A DNA stretch of 64,000 nt from Ichthyophis bannanicus (Eukaryota > Chordata > Amphibia > Gymnophiona > Ichthyophiidae): the NCBI GenBank assembly GCA_033557465.1, contig CM066033.1, forward strand, positions 388,065,289 through 388,129,288, in the 5' to 3' direction. The notes beneath the pieces are model-generated. The model worked only from the letters and a program-made list of their open reading frames with translations, searched no databases and was not told the origin of the DNA. Position numbers and translations under genes: made by a program. Below, one piece after another: positions 10,685-21,003 of this stretch; the stretch's first letter is position 1; each line of letters starts with the position of its first letter.

Positions 10685-12070
10685 CACATTATATCTGCTT
10701 GCAATTTAAGCCTTTTGAGAAAGATATACTCCTGGAGAAGATACTTCATCTTGATTGTCAAGATGATACTATTGATACCTTAGTTGCTGCATGGGACAAG
10801 GTGATCGGTGATCTAGCTTTTGCATAATCTCCTGTAAGGGTTACAAGGTGGCAGCACAATGCCCCTTTGTATACACTTGCTTTGAGAGATTGCAAATGCA
10901 GTCTCTGGAGGTTAGAACATAGGTAGTATCAGACAAAGGTGTCTTCAGAAAAATCTGTCTGCTTTGCAGGAGTATAAAAGCTGCAAGTAAACAAATGTAA
11001 GCCAGAATACCATGATAAACTGCTTTATCAATTACTAAACTGTCCAATGGTATTATTTAACATTGTGCAATCGTTAATTAGGGAGTTCACTACAAAGAGT
11101 GTTGCAGATAGCTTATGTACACAGGTAATGGTGGACCCTCTGAAAAATAAAGTTGATAAGGGTATTCAATGTACATCCACTCTCTCGACTTGTAGCATTC
11201 ATGTTCATACCTGGCAGACTTTAGATGTAGTTACAATAGAATTATGGATATTAATATCATGACCTCCCCCCCTCTTGGACCCTTGTTCTGTCAGTTGGAT
11301 TAAGATGATTAGATCCAATGTGATGACAACCTTGCTTAGAATACAAGCATCACTGATGCAAGGCGTTATGCCCCTTATTTTGAAACTTGCGAGAGTGTAC
11401 ATCCCATACTTAAAGATTCAAAAGTTGGATACAGGGTTGCCTTCACCTTATCGATCAATTCTAGCCTTCTATTAGTTAAAATTAATTGAGAAAGCTGTAC
11501 TATTGCAATTACAGAACTTTGATTTATATGCACCATTGGACTTCAGTTTGACTCCTTTATCAGTTTTGTTTTGAAATTTGTAGACATTTCCATAGCTTTT
11601 GAGTCTGTTAATCACCATTTACTATTACTGCAGTTACAGGTACTGGGACTACAAGGTACAGTACTGTGATGGTTTCAATCTTATTTGTCTGGGCAACATC
11701 AATAGGTTTGGATTGGGTCTAATGCATCTGCATAGTTTAGTTCTCACAATGTGACATCCCTCAGGGCTCTGCATTATCGGCTTTGTGGTTTAATAAAACA
11801 GGGGTAGCCGCTAAATGCGTTAATCTCTTCTTTTGGGATTTTATGTCAATAGTAAGCAGACATTGTTATATGCATCATTTTCTGCTATTACTCCTGATTA
11901 TACAGTCTTAGTTTCATGCTTTGGTGCTATCATGGACTGGCTTTCTGCTTTTGGTCTAACTGTGAATAGTAATAAAAACACAGTACTGTTCATAACTAAG
12001 GATTCTGCTTTTCAGTCACTATATTTTTCAAAATGCAAGCTGCTGACTTAGTTGTTACGTCTTTATTTAG
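10685..12070 (+). mobile_element. Old L2-like LINE fragment, part 2 (linker and RT)
   Basis: A heavily mutated continuation of the fragment before the pogo insertion. Translating across stops gives L2-like signatures: an endonuclease-RT linker near 10850-11050 with a basic region, FESVNHHLLLLQLQVLGLQG near 11600 (the AFDTVNHxxLL box), SYLSGQHQ near 11690 and a late RT segment, GAIMDWLSAFGLTVNSNKN, at 11925-11985. No intact catalytic box remains. The right boundary with the Penelope remnant is approximate. Confidence 0.6.
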
Positions 12071-12672
12071 AAATAATTTTAGATCAGTGCCTTAACATTA
12101 ATATGGATGCACGAAAGGCCACCAGTACAAAAGGGCCACAGTGATCAAATTATAATTGTAAATTCAAAAGTTGTCGGAGCGCTGAAAAGAAGAAAATACT
12201 CCAGTTCACATAATGCCTTTTAATTTAATCGTTTTTATTAAATCAACAAAATCAAAAGCTGTGATTGTTTTTCAATGTCATCATTTTTCAGTGCTCAAAA
12301 ATTTACAATACTTATCTGAACAAAGTGTAGCAGAGAAGTACCAAAACGCAACGTGACATGTTTAGAGTCCAAAGACCTTGAAAGACTGCCTCAGGCTTTG
12401 TAAGGGGAATCTTCCCCCAAAGAACATAAGCTGAATGAAAAATGAGCAAAAAATGGCGCCTTAAAGAAAAGGCAAGCGTCTGATGTCATGCAGCATAAAT
12501 AATAAATCAACTGGTCGCCCTAAAGACGACTGGACCAAACAATCTCGAGATTCAAACCAGATGGGGAAAGAGCCAAGTTTAAAAGATCCATTCTTGCTCC
12601 CTCCATTGTAGCTTAGAGATGCGATCACCGCCGCATAGATACAAAGGAACAAAATCAATAAACATGCCAAAA
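12071..12672 (-). mobile_element. Penelope-like element, 3' end with GIY-YIG ORF terminus
   Basis: On the minus strand the first 200 bases encode, in two frames, GGDRISKLQWREQEWIF then KLGSFPIWFESRDCLVQ. The REQEWIF box followed by KLG is typical of the C-terminus of the GIY-YIG endonuclease of Neptune/Penelope elements. About 400 bp of non-coding sequence follows. One frameshift is visible in the ORF end. It directly abuts the DIRS-B3 gag fragment, suggesting insertion or a rearranged junction there. The left limit is uncertain. Confidence 0.55.
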
Positions 12673-12679
12673 CATTTTC

Positions 12680-13840
12680 TGCCCAATTTCGCAGCCAAAA
12701 GGTATCTTCGCGCTGCTACCGCCAAAGCCATACTGTTCGACAGCCCCAAAATGAGGCCGTAATGAATATCAGTAAGATAAGTCACTCCCGACTCCAGTCG
12801 AGCCACCTCACCTGCCGACTCTTCCACCTGCTCTCCCTAGACTCGCTTCGACCAGCGGAGACAGGCGCGTGCAACCCACGCCCCACAAATGGACGCTTGA
12901 ATGGACAGAGCATTCACATCAAACACCTGCTTTAACAAGGCATCCAGCTTCCTGTCCTGGGTATCCTTGAGAGCCACACTCCCTTCAACCGGAATGGTCA
13001 TCTTCTTGGTTACCGCCGATACCGCTGCATCCACTCTCGGTGACTTAAAGAGTTCCTTATCTTGGCCCACCAGCAGATAAAGACGAAACATAACTTGTCC
13101 CTTTTAGGGTTGCCTCCGGCATGTCCCACTCACCTTGAATCATTTCATTTATCATTCGGTACATGTGAAATGCTCTGAGTCTTCCGAAATGCTTGCAACA
13201 ATGGATCTTCCAATGTAGCTTCCTCCGTCGGCCCCGACACCGGAACAATAAGCGCTTTAAGTGTCTCTGAAATAAGAGCCGGCAATTCTTCTCTCCGAAA
13301 TATCCTCACTACCCTAGCCTGGTCTTCCTGCTCCGTGATTTCTCCTTCTTCCAATTCCTCGTCCAGATCTTGCTCACCATCCTCAGTGCGCAGATCCTCT
13401 GAGAAAACTGACTGTTCCTGCTTCTCCCTTTCGTGTCTAGCCTTTTTGGGCAAAACCCCGGAAGGCTCCAATGACAGCGGAGTCCCTGGTCTTTTCTGCC
13501 TCAGATCTAGGCCCAGGGAACCTGGAGAAGCCTCTGTGTGAGTGCCCCCGAACACCCTTTGAATAAGCGCCCAAAGGTCCGGGGAAAAAATGGACGACAA
13601 ACTACCAGATAAGGAAGCCTGAGCTAGCGGTATATCTGGAGCAGTAGAAGGCCCCGCAACGGGTTCCTTAGGATCCAACTCGAAGGCGGGCGGCCCCTGC
13701 ATTGCTTCCTCCTGATCCTCCCTTTCTGCCTCCAACTGCTGCTGCTGCGCCGTAGCCGCTTGACTACAGGACTTCCAAACCCCTGTGTCCGCGACTGAAG
13801 ACTTCTTTACCCCACAGAGTAAACAATATTTGAAGGCATA
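12680..13840 (-). pseudogene. DIRS-B3 gag-like ORF1, broken
   Basis: N-terminal C-x2-C motif (YCLLCGVKKSS) near 13800, then a Gln-rich and acidic region, the acidic block LDEELEEGEITEQEDQ near 13360, and the gag core with FRREELPALISETLKALI, KMTIPVEGSVALKD and GAWVARACLRWS. Frameshifts or stops occur near 13745, 13145, 13090 and 12830. The best continuous stretch is 13145-13735 (196 codons). Function inferred from family: packaging of element RNA in the cytoplasm. Confidence 0.75.
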
Positions 13841-14594
13841 CTGACCATGAGGCTACCTGTCCCAAGCGCCCCCGACACCCCCTAGCCCAGACCAGGGCCC
13901 TTTTAAGGAGGTACCAATAACCCCCACTTGACAAGCCCCGAGACCCCTGAGGCACTTTTTTAACTAAACTACTCTGTATATATGCAGGAGTCCCCCGGAG
14001 CTGAACCGTGGTCAAAACAAACCAAAACAAAGCTTCACTGCCGAAATAATCAGCAAAGTATTCCCAGAGAAGCCACCGGCTCTTCCTGTGCAAAACGCAT
14101 GCGGCCCGAGCCTGCTGCCCGACTCCGGCAGCAAAACAGCAATCAAAACCCCTCAACGCTGCCGCTGCCCAGCGTCTTACCTTGCTGTCCCGCACAAAGA
14201 AAACGGCTGTGGCTTCCCATCGACTCACCGAGGATGACTGCCCGACACCCCCTGGGCCTGCTCCTCCCCGATCAGACCTAGCCGGTACTGAAACACACTG
14301 CTGCGATGCGGCCGCGGTTTCCCCCTGAGTCGGCACCCGAGCGCTAGCAGGCAAAACTTCTGCGATGCCTCAGCTCCCAGTTGTCTGTCCTTAAAGTTAT
14401 CCGACTGCAACCGGAGCTTGTTCCCCTTGCTTTTACTGCCCTAAGCCGGAGCGGGAGGGAAGAGCTCTCTAGCAGGCACCATATTTAAAGGTACAGTCAA
14501 AAGCTGTACTACCATTTAAAATTACAAGCTCTGCTGAAATTAAACCAAATTAAATTAAATTAAAGTAAATAAAACTAAATGTCCTTAATTGTTC

Positions 14595-14787
14595 CTCAAG
14601 TGAGCCGGGACCTCCAGGCTCACGCCCTCCAGCTGCTTGGAGACTGAGATAACTGGAGTGAGGAGGCGGTGCCTATGTCCTTATACCAGTGTCATCAAAA
14701 GAATGATGTTTTTCAGTCTCCAAGCTGCTGGAAGAGGAACACAACCCTAGAGTTTCCGAGACTAGACTGGAGGGACGATGAGGAATT
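14595..14787 (-). repeat. DIRS-B3 right inverted terminal repeat
   Basis: Contains the family hairpin (14631-14648 pairing with 14712-14729) and the second, smaller one (GTGAGCC at 14600-14606 with GGCTCAC at 14617-14623). The tip reads GACTAGACTGGAGGGACGAT, as in the other DIRS-B copies. Confidence 0.8.
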
Positions 14788-14793
14788 AGCAGC

Positions 14794-14831
<38 letters not shown>

Positions 14832-14842
14832 AAGTAGTAGTG
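14788..14842. repeat. (AGT)n microsatellite
   Basis: About 16 AGT units with two interruptions, between the DIRS-B3 tip and the 3' end of a reverse CR1 fragment. It may be an expanded CR1 3' tail repeat. Confidence 0.85.
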
Positions 14843-15320
14843 ATAACCACCAGCATGGCCCATCTAGTCTGCCCACAGGGTGTTTAGGAATGTAACTACC
14901 ACTTCATGCAGGCTACCCCGGTTTCTATGACTTTTTTGAAGTGTGAATGTCATTTAAGTTTTACTTTGACCAGAAATACTCCTCTTGCTATATCGTGATC
15001 CTGTGTGTTCAGACAATGCCTTTTTGAATTCTGCCACAGTTTTTGTCCTCACCAGCTCCAGTGGGAGGGTATTCCAGGCATCTACCATCCTTGCTGTGAA
15101 AAAGTATTTCCTGAAGCTCCTTTAAAATTTTTCCTCCTTTCAGCTTCATTTCATTTCATGTCCTCTAGTTTTATAGGCTCCTCATCTTTGGAAAAGGTTT
15201 ATTTGCTCATTAACACATTTCAACTATTTAAATGTCTCTAAGGTATACATAGTCAGGTCTTCGAGTCTCATACTGTTTCTGCCACAAACCCCATATCATT
15301 TTGCTTACATTTCCTCTGAA
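14843..15320 (-). mobile_element. CR1-B 3' fragment, reverse
   Basis: The reverse complement of the CR1-B 3' end, including the GGGCAGACTAGATGGGCCAT motif at its left edge and the ORF2 C-terminal region. Homologous to 30274-30625, 46759-47262 and 58732-59616. Confidence 0.75.
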
Positions 15321-15888
15321 TTAAGAACATAAGACATGCCATACTGGGTCAGACCGAGGTCCATCAAGCCCAGTATCCTGTTTCCAACAGTGACCAATCT
15401 AGGTCATACGTACCTAGCAATATCCCCAAAAGACACAGGTTCCACAATGCTTGTACTGGGTCAAGCATTGTTATCCTGGGTCCCTTTTTAATAGTGGTTT
15501 ATGGACCTTTCCTCCAGGAACTTGTCCAAACCTTTTTTAAACCCAGCTATACTAACAGCCCTTACTACATCCTCCGGTAACAGATTCCAGAGTTTGATTA
15601 CACGTTGAGTGAAAAATATTTTCTCTTATTTGTCTTAAATAGTTTACCCTGTAGCTTCATTACATGTCCTAGTCTTTCTATACTCTGATAGCGTAAACAA
15701 TTGATCCACGTTTATCCGTTCCACTCCATTCATTAATTTATAGACCTCTATCATATCTCCCCTCAGCCGTCTCTTCTCCAGGCTAAAGAGCCCTAACCTT
15801 CTTAGCCTCTCTTCATAGGAGTAGCCTTCCATCCCCTTCACCAATTTGGTGGCTCTTCTCTGTACTTTTTCTAATAACGCTATGTGCC
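15321..15888 (-). mobile_element. CR1-A 3' fragment, reverse
   Basis: Starts (3' end) with AAGAACATAAGACATGCCAT and CCATACTGGGTCAGACC. It encodes the ORF2 C-terminus on the minus strand (MVKGMEGYSYEERLRRLGLF). 5'-truncated at about 15888, where a second copy of the same region begins. Confidence 0.82.
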
Positions 15889-16584
15889 TGAGAGCTTCCC
15901 AAAAAGGTACACAGGTTCCACAATGCTTATCCCGGGGTAAGCAGTGGATTTTCTGGGTCCTCTTTAATAATGGTTTATGGACCTTTCCTCTGGGAACTTG
16001 TCCAAGCCTTTTTTAAACACAGCTACACCAACAGCTTTTACTACATCCTCCAAGAACAAATTCCAGAGTTTAATTATGCGTTGGGTGAAAAAATATTTTC
16101 TCTTATTACTCTTAAATGGGTTACCCTGTAGCTTCATTGAATGTCCCCTAATCTTTCTACTTTTTGATGGCATAAACAACCAATCCACATTTACCCGTTC
16201 CACTCCATTCATCAATTTACAGACATCTATCATATCTCCCCTCAGCCATCTCTTTTCCCAGTAGAAGAGCCCTAACCTTTCAAGTCTTTCCTCACAGGAA
16301 TATCCTTCCATTCCCTATACCATTTTGGTGGCTCTTCTCTGTACCTTTTCTAATTCTGCTATCGCCGTTTTAAGATATCGCAACAAGAATTACACACAAT
16401 TTTTAAGATCTGGTCGCACTATGGAGCGATATAGAAGCATTATAACATCCTTGGTTTTATTCGTAATACTTTTCCTTATGATTCCTAGCATTCTATTTGC
16501 TCTCTTGGCCGCTGCTGCATACTAGGTGGTGGGTTTTAACATGTTATCTACGATGACGCCTAAATCTTTTTCCTGGGTGGTGCT
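15889..16584 (-). mobile_element. Second CR1-A 3' fragment, reverse, in tandem
   Basis: Repeats the ORF2 C-terminal region (MEGYSCEERLERLGLF, HSMKLQGNPFKSNKRKYFF), diverged from the preceding fragment and extending further 5' to about the DLGVIVDN region. Two same-strand fragments in direct succession suggest sequential insertions or a tandem duplication. Confidence 0.78.
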
Positions 16585-17690
16585 TTAAGTCTTTATATCC
16601 TTAATGAAATAACACCTCCAACCCCAAATACAATTAGCCAAACGAGGCCTCACCAACAACCTGTCAGGGGCATCACCACCCCCTGGCTTCCAGATGGTTA
16701 CATCCCTCTCTATGCAGCCTAGCATCCTCCTGGTTTTGGTCACTGCCGCATCATATTGTTTTGCAACCTTGATATCTTCAGATGTTACCACCTCAAAGTC
16801 TCTCTCCTGGTCTGTATACATCCTCTCACTTCCTATTGCATACTTCTCTTTTGGATTTCTGCACCCTAAGTATATCACGTTGCACTTCTAATGTTTGGCA
16901 GTTGAGATTTAATACAAAGACCATTCTAATTTTTTGTAGATAATTTCTCATACTGTTTCCTTCTGGAGTATCCACTCTGTTGCCAATCTTCCTGTCATCC
17001 AAAAAAAAGGCAAATGTCCTTCCAACCCTTCGGCAATGTCACTTAAAAAGATATTGAACAGAATCTGTTCCAGTACAGATCCTTGAGGCACTTCATTACT
17101 TGCCTTTCTTTTGTTGAGTGAAATCGATTTACCACCACTGTCACTCAACCAGTTTCTAATCCAATTCACCACTTTGGGTCCCATTTTCAGGCTGCTCAAT
17201 TTATTAATGAGTCTCCAATAAGGAACAGTATTGAAGACTTTGCTGAAATCCAAGCAGACCCCATCCAGTGCATGCCCTTGATCTAGTTCTTTGGTTAGCC
17301 AATCAAAGAAAAACAAAAAAAACAAGCATATTTGTTTAGCATGACCTACCTTTGGTAAAAACCATGTTGCCTGAGGTCACGCAGCACATTGGACTTTAGA
17401 AAGTTCACTATCCTTTCCTTTAGTAGAATCTAATATTTTTCCAACCATTGAGGTAAAGCTTAACAGACTGTAGTTTGTACTTCTCTTGCTACTTTTGTAA
17501 AGAAAAAAAAAAATCACATCAACCCTTCTCCAATCCTGTGGACTGCTCTCCTAGCTCTAAGGGTCCATTAAACATATCCTTAAGACGACTCACCAGAATC
17601 TCTCTGCATTCCCTCAGTATACTGTGAATGAGGAGGGATCTACTCAGTTTCCATGGTATCTTTGTCAGCCATCTACACAGTCCTTCAGTG
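16585..17690 (-). mobile_element. CR1-B-like RT fragment, reverse, decayed
   Basis: On the minus strand: an RT segment with LDFSKVFNTVPYWRLINKL, VVNWIRNWLSD and SNEVPQGSVLEQILFN (16948-17325), then a C-terminal segment with IYLGCRNPKEKYAIG (16585-16878). The FADD box is not preserved. Upstream (17330-17690) only scattered RT similarity remains. The right end meets a plus-strand CR1-B head to head. Confidence 0.7.
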
Positions 17691-18520
17691 AAGACAGATG
17701 ACAGAAGGTGATGGTAAATGGAACTCGCTCAGATCAAAGGAAGGCAATTAGTGGCGTTTCCCAGCGATCGGTCCTGGGGCCAGTACTGTTCAATGTATTT
17801 GTGAGTGATATTGCTGAAGGACTGAATAGAAACGTCTGTCTCCAGATGACACGAAAATGTGCAACAGAGTGGACTCTCCTGAGGGAGTGGATAACACGAG
17901 GAAAGATCTGCAAAAAGCTGGAAGAATAAATCTTAACTGCCAAGCATTAGACCAATGTGAAGAAGTGTAGTATCTTGCATTTGGGATGCAGAAATCCAAG
18001 GAAATTGTATGAGATAGAGGGCATTAGGTTGATGTGCATGGACCAGGACTTTGGAGTGATTGTTTCTGAGGATCTCAAAGTGGCAAAAAAGTGTGACAAG
18101 ACAGTGGCCAAAGCCAGAAGGATAGTGGGTTGCATACAAAGAGGAATTACCAGCAGAAAGGAGGCGGTACTAATGCCACTGTACAAGTTGCTGGTGAGGC
18201 CTTACTTGGAGTATTGTGTCCACATTTGGAGACCATATCTCACAAAGGATATAAAAAAAGAGACTGGAAACTGTTCAGAGGAAGGCGACCAAAATGATTT
18301 GGAGCCTGCACTAGAAGACATATGAAAAGAAACTCCAAAACCTAAATATGTATACTCTAGAGGAGAGGAGGGACAGGGGAGATATGATACAGACCTTTAA
18401 ATACTTAGGAGTATTAATGAACAAACCAACCTTTTTTTTCAAAAGAAGGGAAGCTGTAATATTAGAGGGCATAACATGAAGCTACAAGGGGAGAAAACTG
18501 AAAGTCAACATTAGGAAAAC
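17691..18520 (+). mobile_element. CR1-B copy, 5' portion before DIRS-A1
   Basis: RT C-terminal coding remnants: AISGVSQRSVLGPVLFNVF at 17750, a deleted FADD region near 17840, then LGCRNPRKLYEI and RPYLEYCVHIWRPYL at 17970-18240, with frameshifts. It stops at AACATTAGGAAA and resumes at 30274 with TACTTTTTCACTGAAAGG. In intact copies these are contiguous, so this is one LINE split by an insertion. Confidence 0.85.
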
Positions 18521-18720
18521 GTAGTTACTCACCTGTAGCAGGTGTTCTCCAGGAACAGAAGGAATCAGTCCTCACATATGGGTGACATTGGTGCTGACAG
18601 AGCCCTCGTGCGGAGCAAATTCCCAGCTTTCTAAGAAAGCCTTTGGGAATTGCCTCACACATGTGCGGTCCCCTTCCTGCCCAAGGATGCCATCTTGCTC
18701 AGTCAAATGACATAGCTATA
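18521..18720 (+). repeat. DIRS-A1 left inverted terminal repeat
   Basis: Begins TAGTTACTCACCTGTAGCAG after the ambiguous junction bases. Inside the tip it is an inverted match to 30105-30273, including GACTGAGCAAGATGG(C) and the CTTTCTTAGAAAGCTGGG block. Confidence 0.85.
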
Positions 18721-18774
18721 AGACGGCAAAACGAACAAAATATAATAGGACTGCAACTCCAAGGGGAGGAGGGA

Positions 18775-18885
18775 GGGTTGTGAGGACAGATTCCTGCTGT
18801 CCCTGGAGAACACCTGCTACAGGTGAGTAACTATGTTTTCTCCAGGAACAAGCAGGAAATCAGTCCTCACATATGGGACTCCCTA
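18775..18885. repeat. DIRS-A1 internal complementary region
   Basis: Reads ...CACCTGCTACAGGTGAGTAACTATG then TTTTCTCCAGGAACAAGCAG. The first half is the reverse complement of the left tip; the second is the reverse complement of the right tip near 30255. Confidence 0.85.
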
Positions 18886-19020
18886 GCTATAGGCTATCGA
18901 GAACCCACAGCTGAAAAATAAGCTCCCTCTATGAGAGCCACAAGCAGCCATAATAGGAATCTAACTGAGAGAGTAACACTCCGGTAGCCTGACACCAAAG
19001 GGTTGGAGGGTATGAGTTGC

Positions 19021-19944
19021 CTAGACCTCGAAAAGGTTACGGAGTACAGCCTCGCAGAAAGCACTGTCCCGCTGGGACTCCCTATCCAGGCAGTAATGGG
19101 TTATGAAAGTCTGACCCGAAGACCAGGTGGTGGCCCGGCAGATGTCTGCCAGCGGAACAGAGCAGAAATGAGCCACTGATGCCGTCATAGCCCTGACCCG
19201 GTGGGCCGTAACATGACCCTGCAACGGAAGCTCGGCCGCCCTGTATGAACAGGCAATACAATCTGCTACCCAGGTTGACAGCGTACGCTTGGAGACAGCC
19301 ATCCCCAGCTTACTGGGGTCACAGGATACGAAGAGCTGAGCAGCTCTTCTATGGCCTTGCGTACGTTGAATGTAGAAGGCCAACGTCCTCTTACAGTCCA
19401 GGGTATGCAGAACTGTCTCTGCTCGACTGGCATGTGGCCTGGGAAAGAGTAGCACTACCTCCTGGTTGAGGTGGAACGAAGAGACCATTTTCGGAAGGAA
19501 CTTGGGGTATGTGCAGAGCACCACCTGGTTCCTATAGAGCCTTGTATAAGGCTTGTCGGACACCAGGGCCTGAAGCTCATTCACTCGTCGAGCCGATGCG
19601 AGTGCCACCAAGAAAAACTACCTTCCAAGAAAGGTAGCGTAGATGGCATGTTGCCATCGGATCAAATGGTGGACAAGTAAGCTGCCCTAAGACCACATTC
19701 AAATCCTACTCGGTTGCCGGAGGGCGAACCGGGGGCTTCAGCAGAAGTAAGCCTCTCAGGAACCTGGACACCAAAGGATGTGCAGATAGAGGCTTTCCTT
19801 CCACTGGGAAGTGGTGTGCAGCCAAGACACTAAGGTGAACTCTGACGGAGTTGGACTTAAGGCCCAAAAGATGAAGATATTGAAGCACCGCCACAACCTG
19901 GCAGGAGAAAGGTTTTTCTTTCTGTTTTTCGCACCACACCTCAA
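19021..19944 (-). pseudogene. DIRS-A1 tyrosine recombinase, broken
   Basis: Core-binding part at 19706-19944 (CQVVAVLQYLHLLGLKSNS, VRVHLSVLAAHH). Catalytic part at 19021-19611: first Arg in LASARRVNELQALV, HxxR in TAHRVRAMTASVAH, Tyr in THYCLDRESQRDSAF, then the end FCEAVLRNLFEV. A frameshift separates the two around 19620-19700. The catalytic residues are conserved. In DIRS-A2 the same gene is a single 334-codon frame. Confidence 0.82.
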
Positions 19945-20043
19945 ACCTATGCCACTTGAAAGCCTAGGTCTGTCTAGTTGAGTGCCTCCTTGAGGCTAGC
20001 GATACTTCTTCCACATTTTTGGGGAGGAGGAAAGGTGCGAGGA

Positions 20044-20475
20044 CTACCCTTTCAGCAGCCATGCCATCAGGTTGAGGGAGCTGAGGTTGAAGTGCAGGAG
20101 AGTACCCCCTCTCCTGAGACAGGAGGTTGGGAGAGGATCCCATAGGGATTGGATCCCATAGGGATTGGGGCCTCCACTGCTAGTTGAAGTAGAAGCGGAA
20201 ACCAGGGTTGCCTCGGCTATCTGGGGAGAGTCTTGAATAGAGTCTTGAATAGAGTCTTGAATAGAGTCTTGGCGACCAGAGGCGTGGGAGGAAACACATA
20301 CAGGAGGCCCACAGACCATGAGATGAGAAAAGCATCGGCAGCCACCCTGTTCGGGTGTGGTTGCCAGGAGCAGATCTGGGGCAACTAGTGACTGTATGGG
20401 CTCACAAACAGATCTATTGTCGGTTGTCCCCAGGTCTGAAATAGCCATTGGGCTATATTCATATCCAACTGCCAT
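20044..20475 (-). pseudogene. DIRS-A1 RT/RNase H C-terminal linker remnant
   Basis: This is the segment between RNase H and the recombinase, on the 3' side of the nested element. It is open but partly out of frame. It contains a 12-bp tandem repeat that encodes QDSI units and ends NLMAWLLKG, the terminus seen in other DIRS-A and B RT/RNase H frames (for example LTAWLLKGLG in DIRS-B1). Immediately upstream on the coding strand is the DIRS-A' insertion at 20540. Confidence 0.6.
20135..20272. repeat. Two short tandem repeats in DIRS-A1
   Basis: GATCCCATAGGGATTG occurs twice at about 20137-20168. AGTCTTGAATAG occurs three times plus a partial fourth at about 20230-20272. Both preserve frame in the local open frame (16 bp does not; 12 bp does). 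DIRS-A2 lacks both, so they arose in this copy. Confidence 0.8.
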
Positions 20476-20539
20476 TTGTAGGGCTGGAGAATCCTGCTTA
20501 ACCTGTCGGCTAAGTAATTTTCCTGGCCTGGCAGGTAAA

Positions 20540-20723
20540 GCACAGTTACTTACCTGTAACAGGTGATCTCTGGGAACAGCAGGAATTAGTCATCACATAT
20601 GGGTACGTCGGTACCGACGGAGCCCGCGCGGGAAAGCTCCCCAGCTTTTCAGATTAAAAGCTTTTGGGGCCTCCCACTGCACATGCGCGCTGCCTTCCCG
20701 CCTTCCTGACCCGCTCTCGTCAG
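20540..20723 (+). repeat. DIRS-A' left inverted terminal repeat
   Basis: Starts GCACAGTTACTTACCTGTAA. From about 20568 it is an inverted match to the right repeat ending 26137. The outermost ~28 nt are not in the right tip but are represented in the internal complementary region. It contains the perfect palindrome CGTCGGTACCGACG at 20606-20619. Confidence 0.9.
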
Positions 20724-20814
20724 TTCGAGTTTAAAGCTGAGACAAAAGAGAGAGAGGACAGGAAGATAGATAGATAGAGATACAACTCCTAGGGGAGGTG
20801 GGTGGGTTGTGATG

Positions 20815-20905
20815 ACTAATTCCTGCTGTTCCCAGAGATCACCTGTTACAGGTAAGTAACTGTGCTATCTCCAGGAACAAGCAGGAATAAGTCATCACAT
20901 ATGGG
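20815..20905. repeat. DIRS-A' internal complementary region
   Basis: AGATCACCTGTTACAGGTAAGTAACTGTGC (the left tip reversed) is joined directly to TATCTCCAGGAACAAGCAGG (the right tip reversed). The junction implies a circle in which GGAGATA is followed by GCACAG, which sets the element ends at 20540 and 26137. Confidence 0.9.
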
Positions 20906-21003
20906 GACTCCCTAGCTAAGATGCCTGGGAGATCCCCCTCCAAGGGTAAACCATCTTCGCATGGATCTCAGGCATCCATCCAGGGAAGGTGGGCAGGAGT
21001 TGT

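Larger units (their letters stand above)
12673..14787 (-). mobile_element. DIRS-B3, 5' fragment (gag and right terminal repeat only)
   Basis: Same family as DIRS-B1 and B2: matching gag and the same terminal repeat with hairpins. It stops in gag after YLLAAKLG near 12690, where the Penelope sequence begins. RT and recombinase are missing. The right tip near 14787 runs into an AGT microsatellite. Confidence 0.8.

Noticed and set aside
14673..14887. Poly-Leu and poly-Val open frames
   Set aside because: They are translations of the AGT microsatellite.
20225..20272. CRISPR-like short repeats
   Set aside because: Directly adjacent 12-bp units with no spacers, inside a DIRS coding region, in vertebrate DNA.
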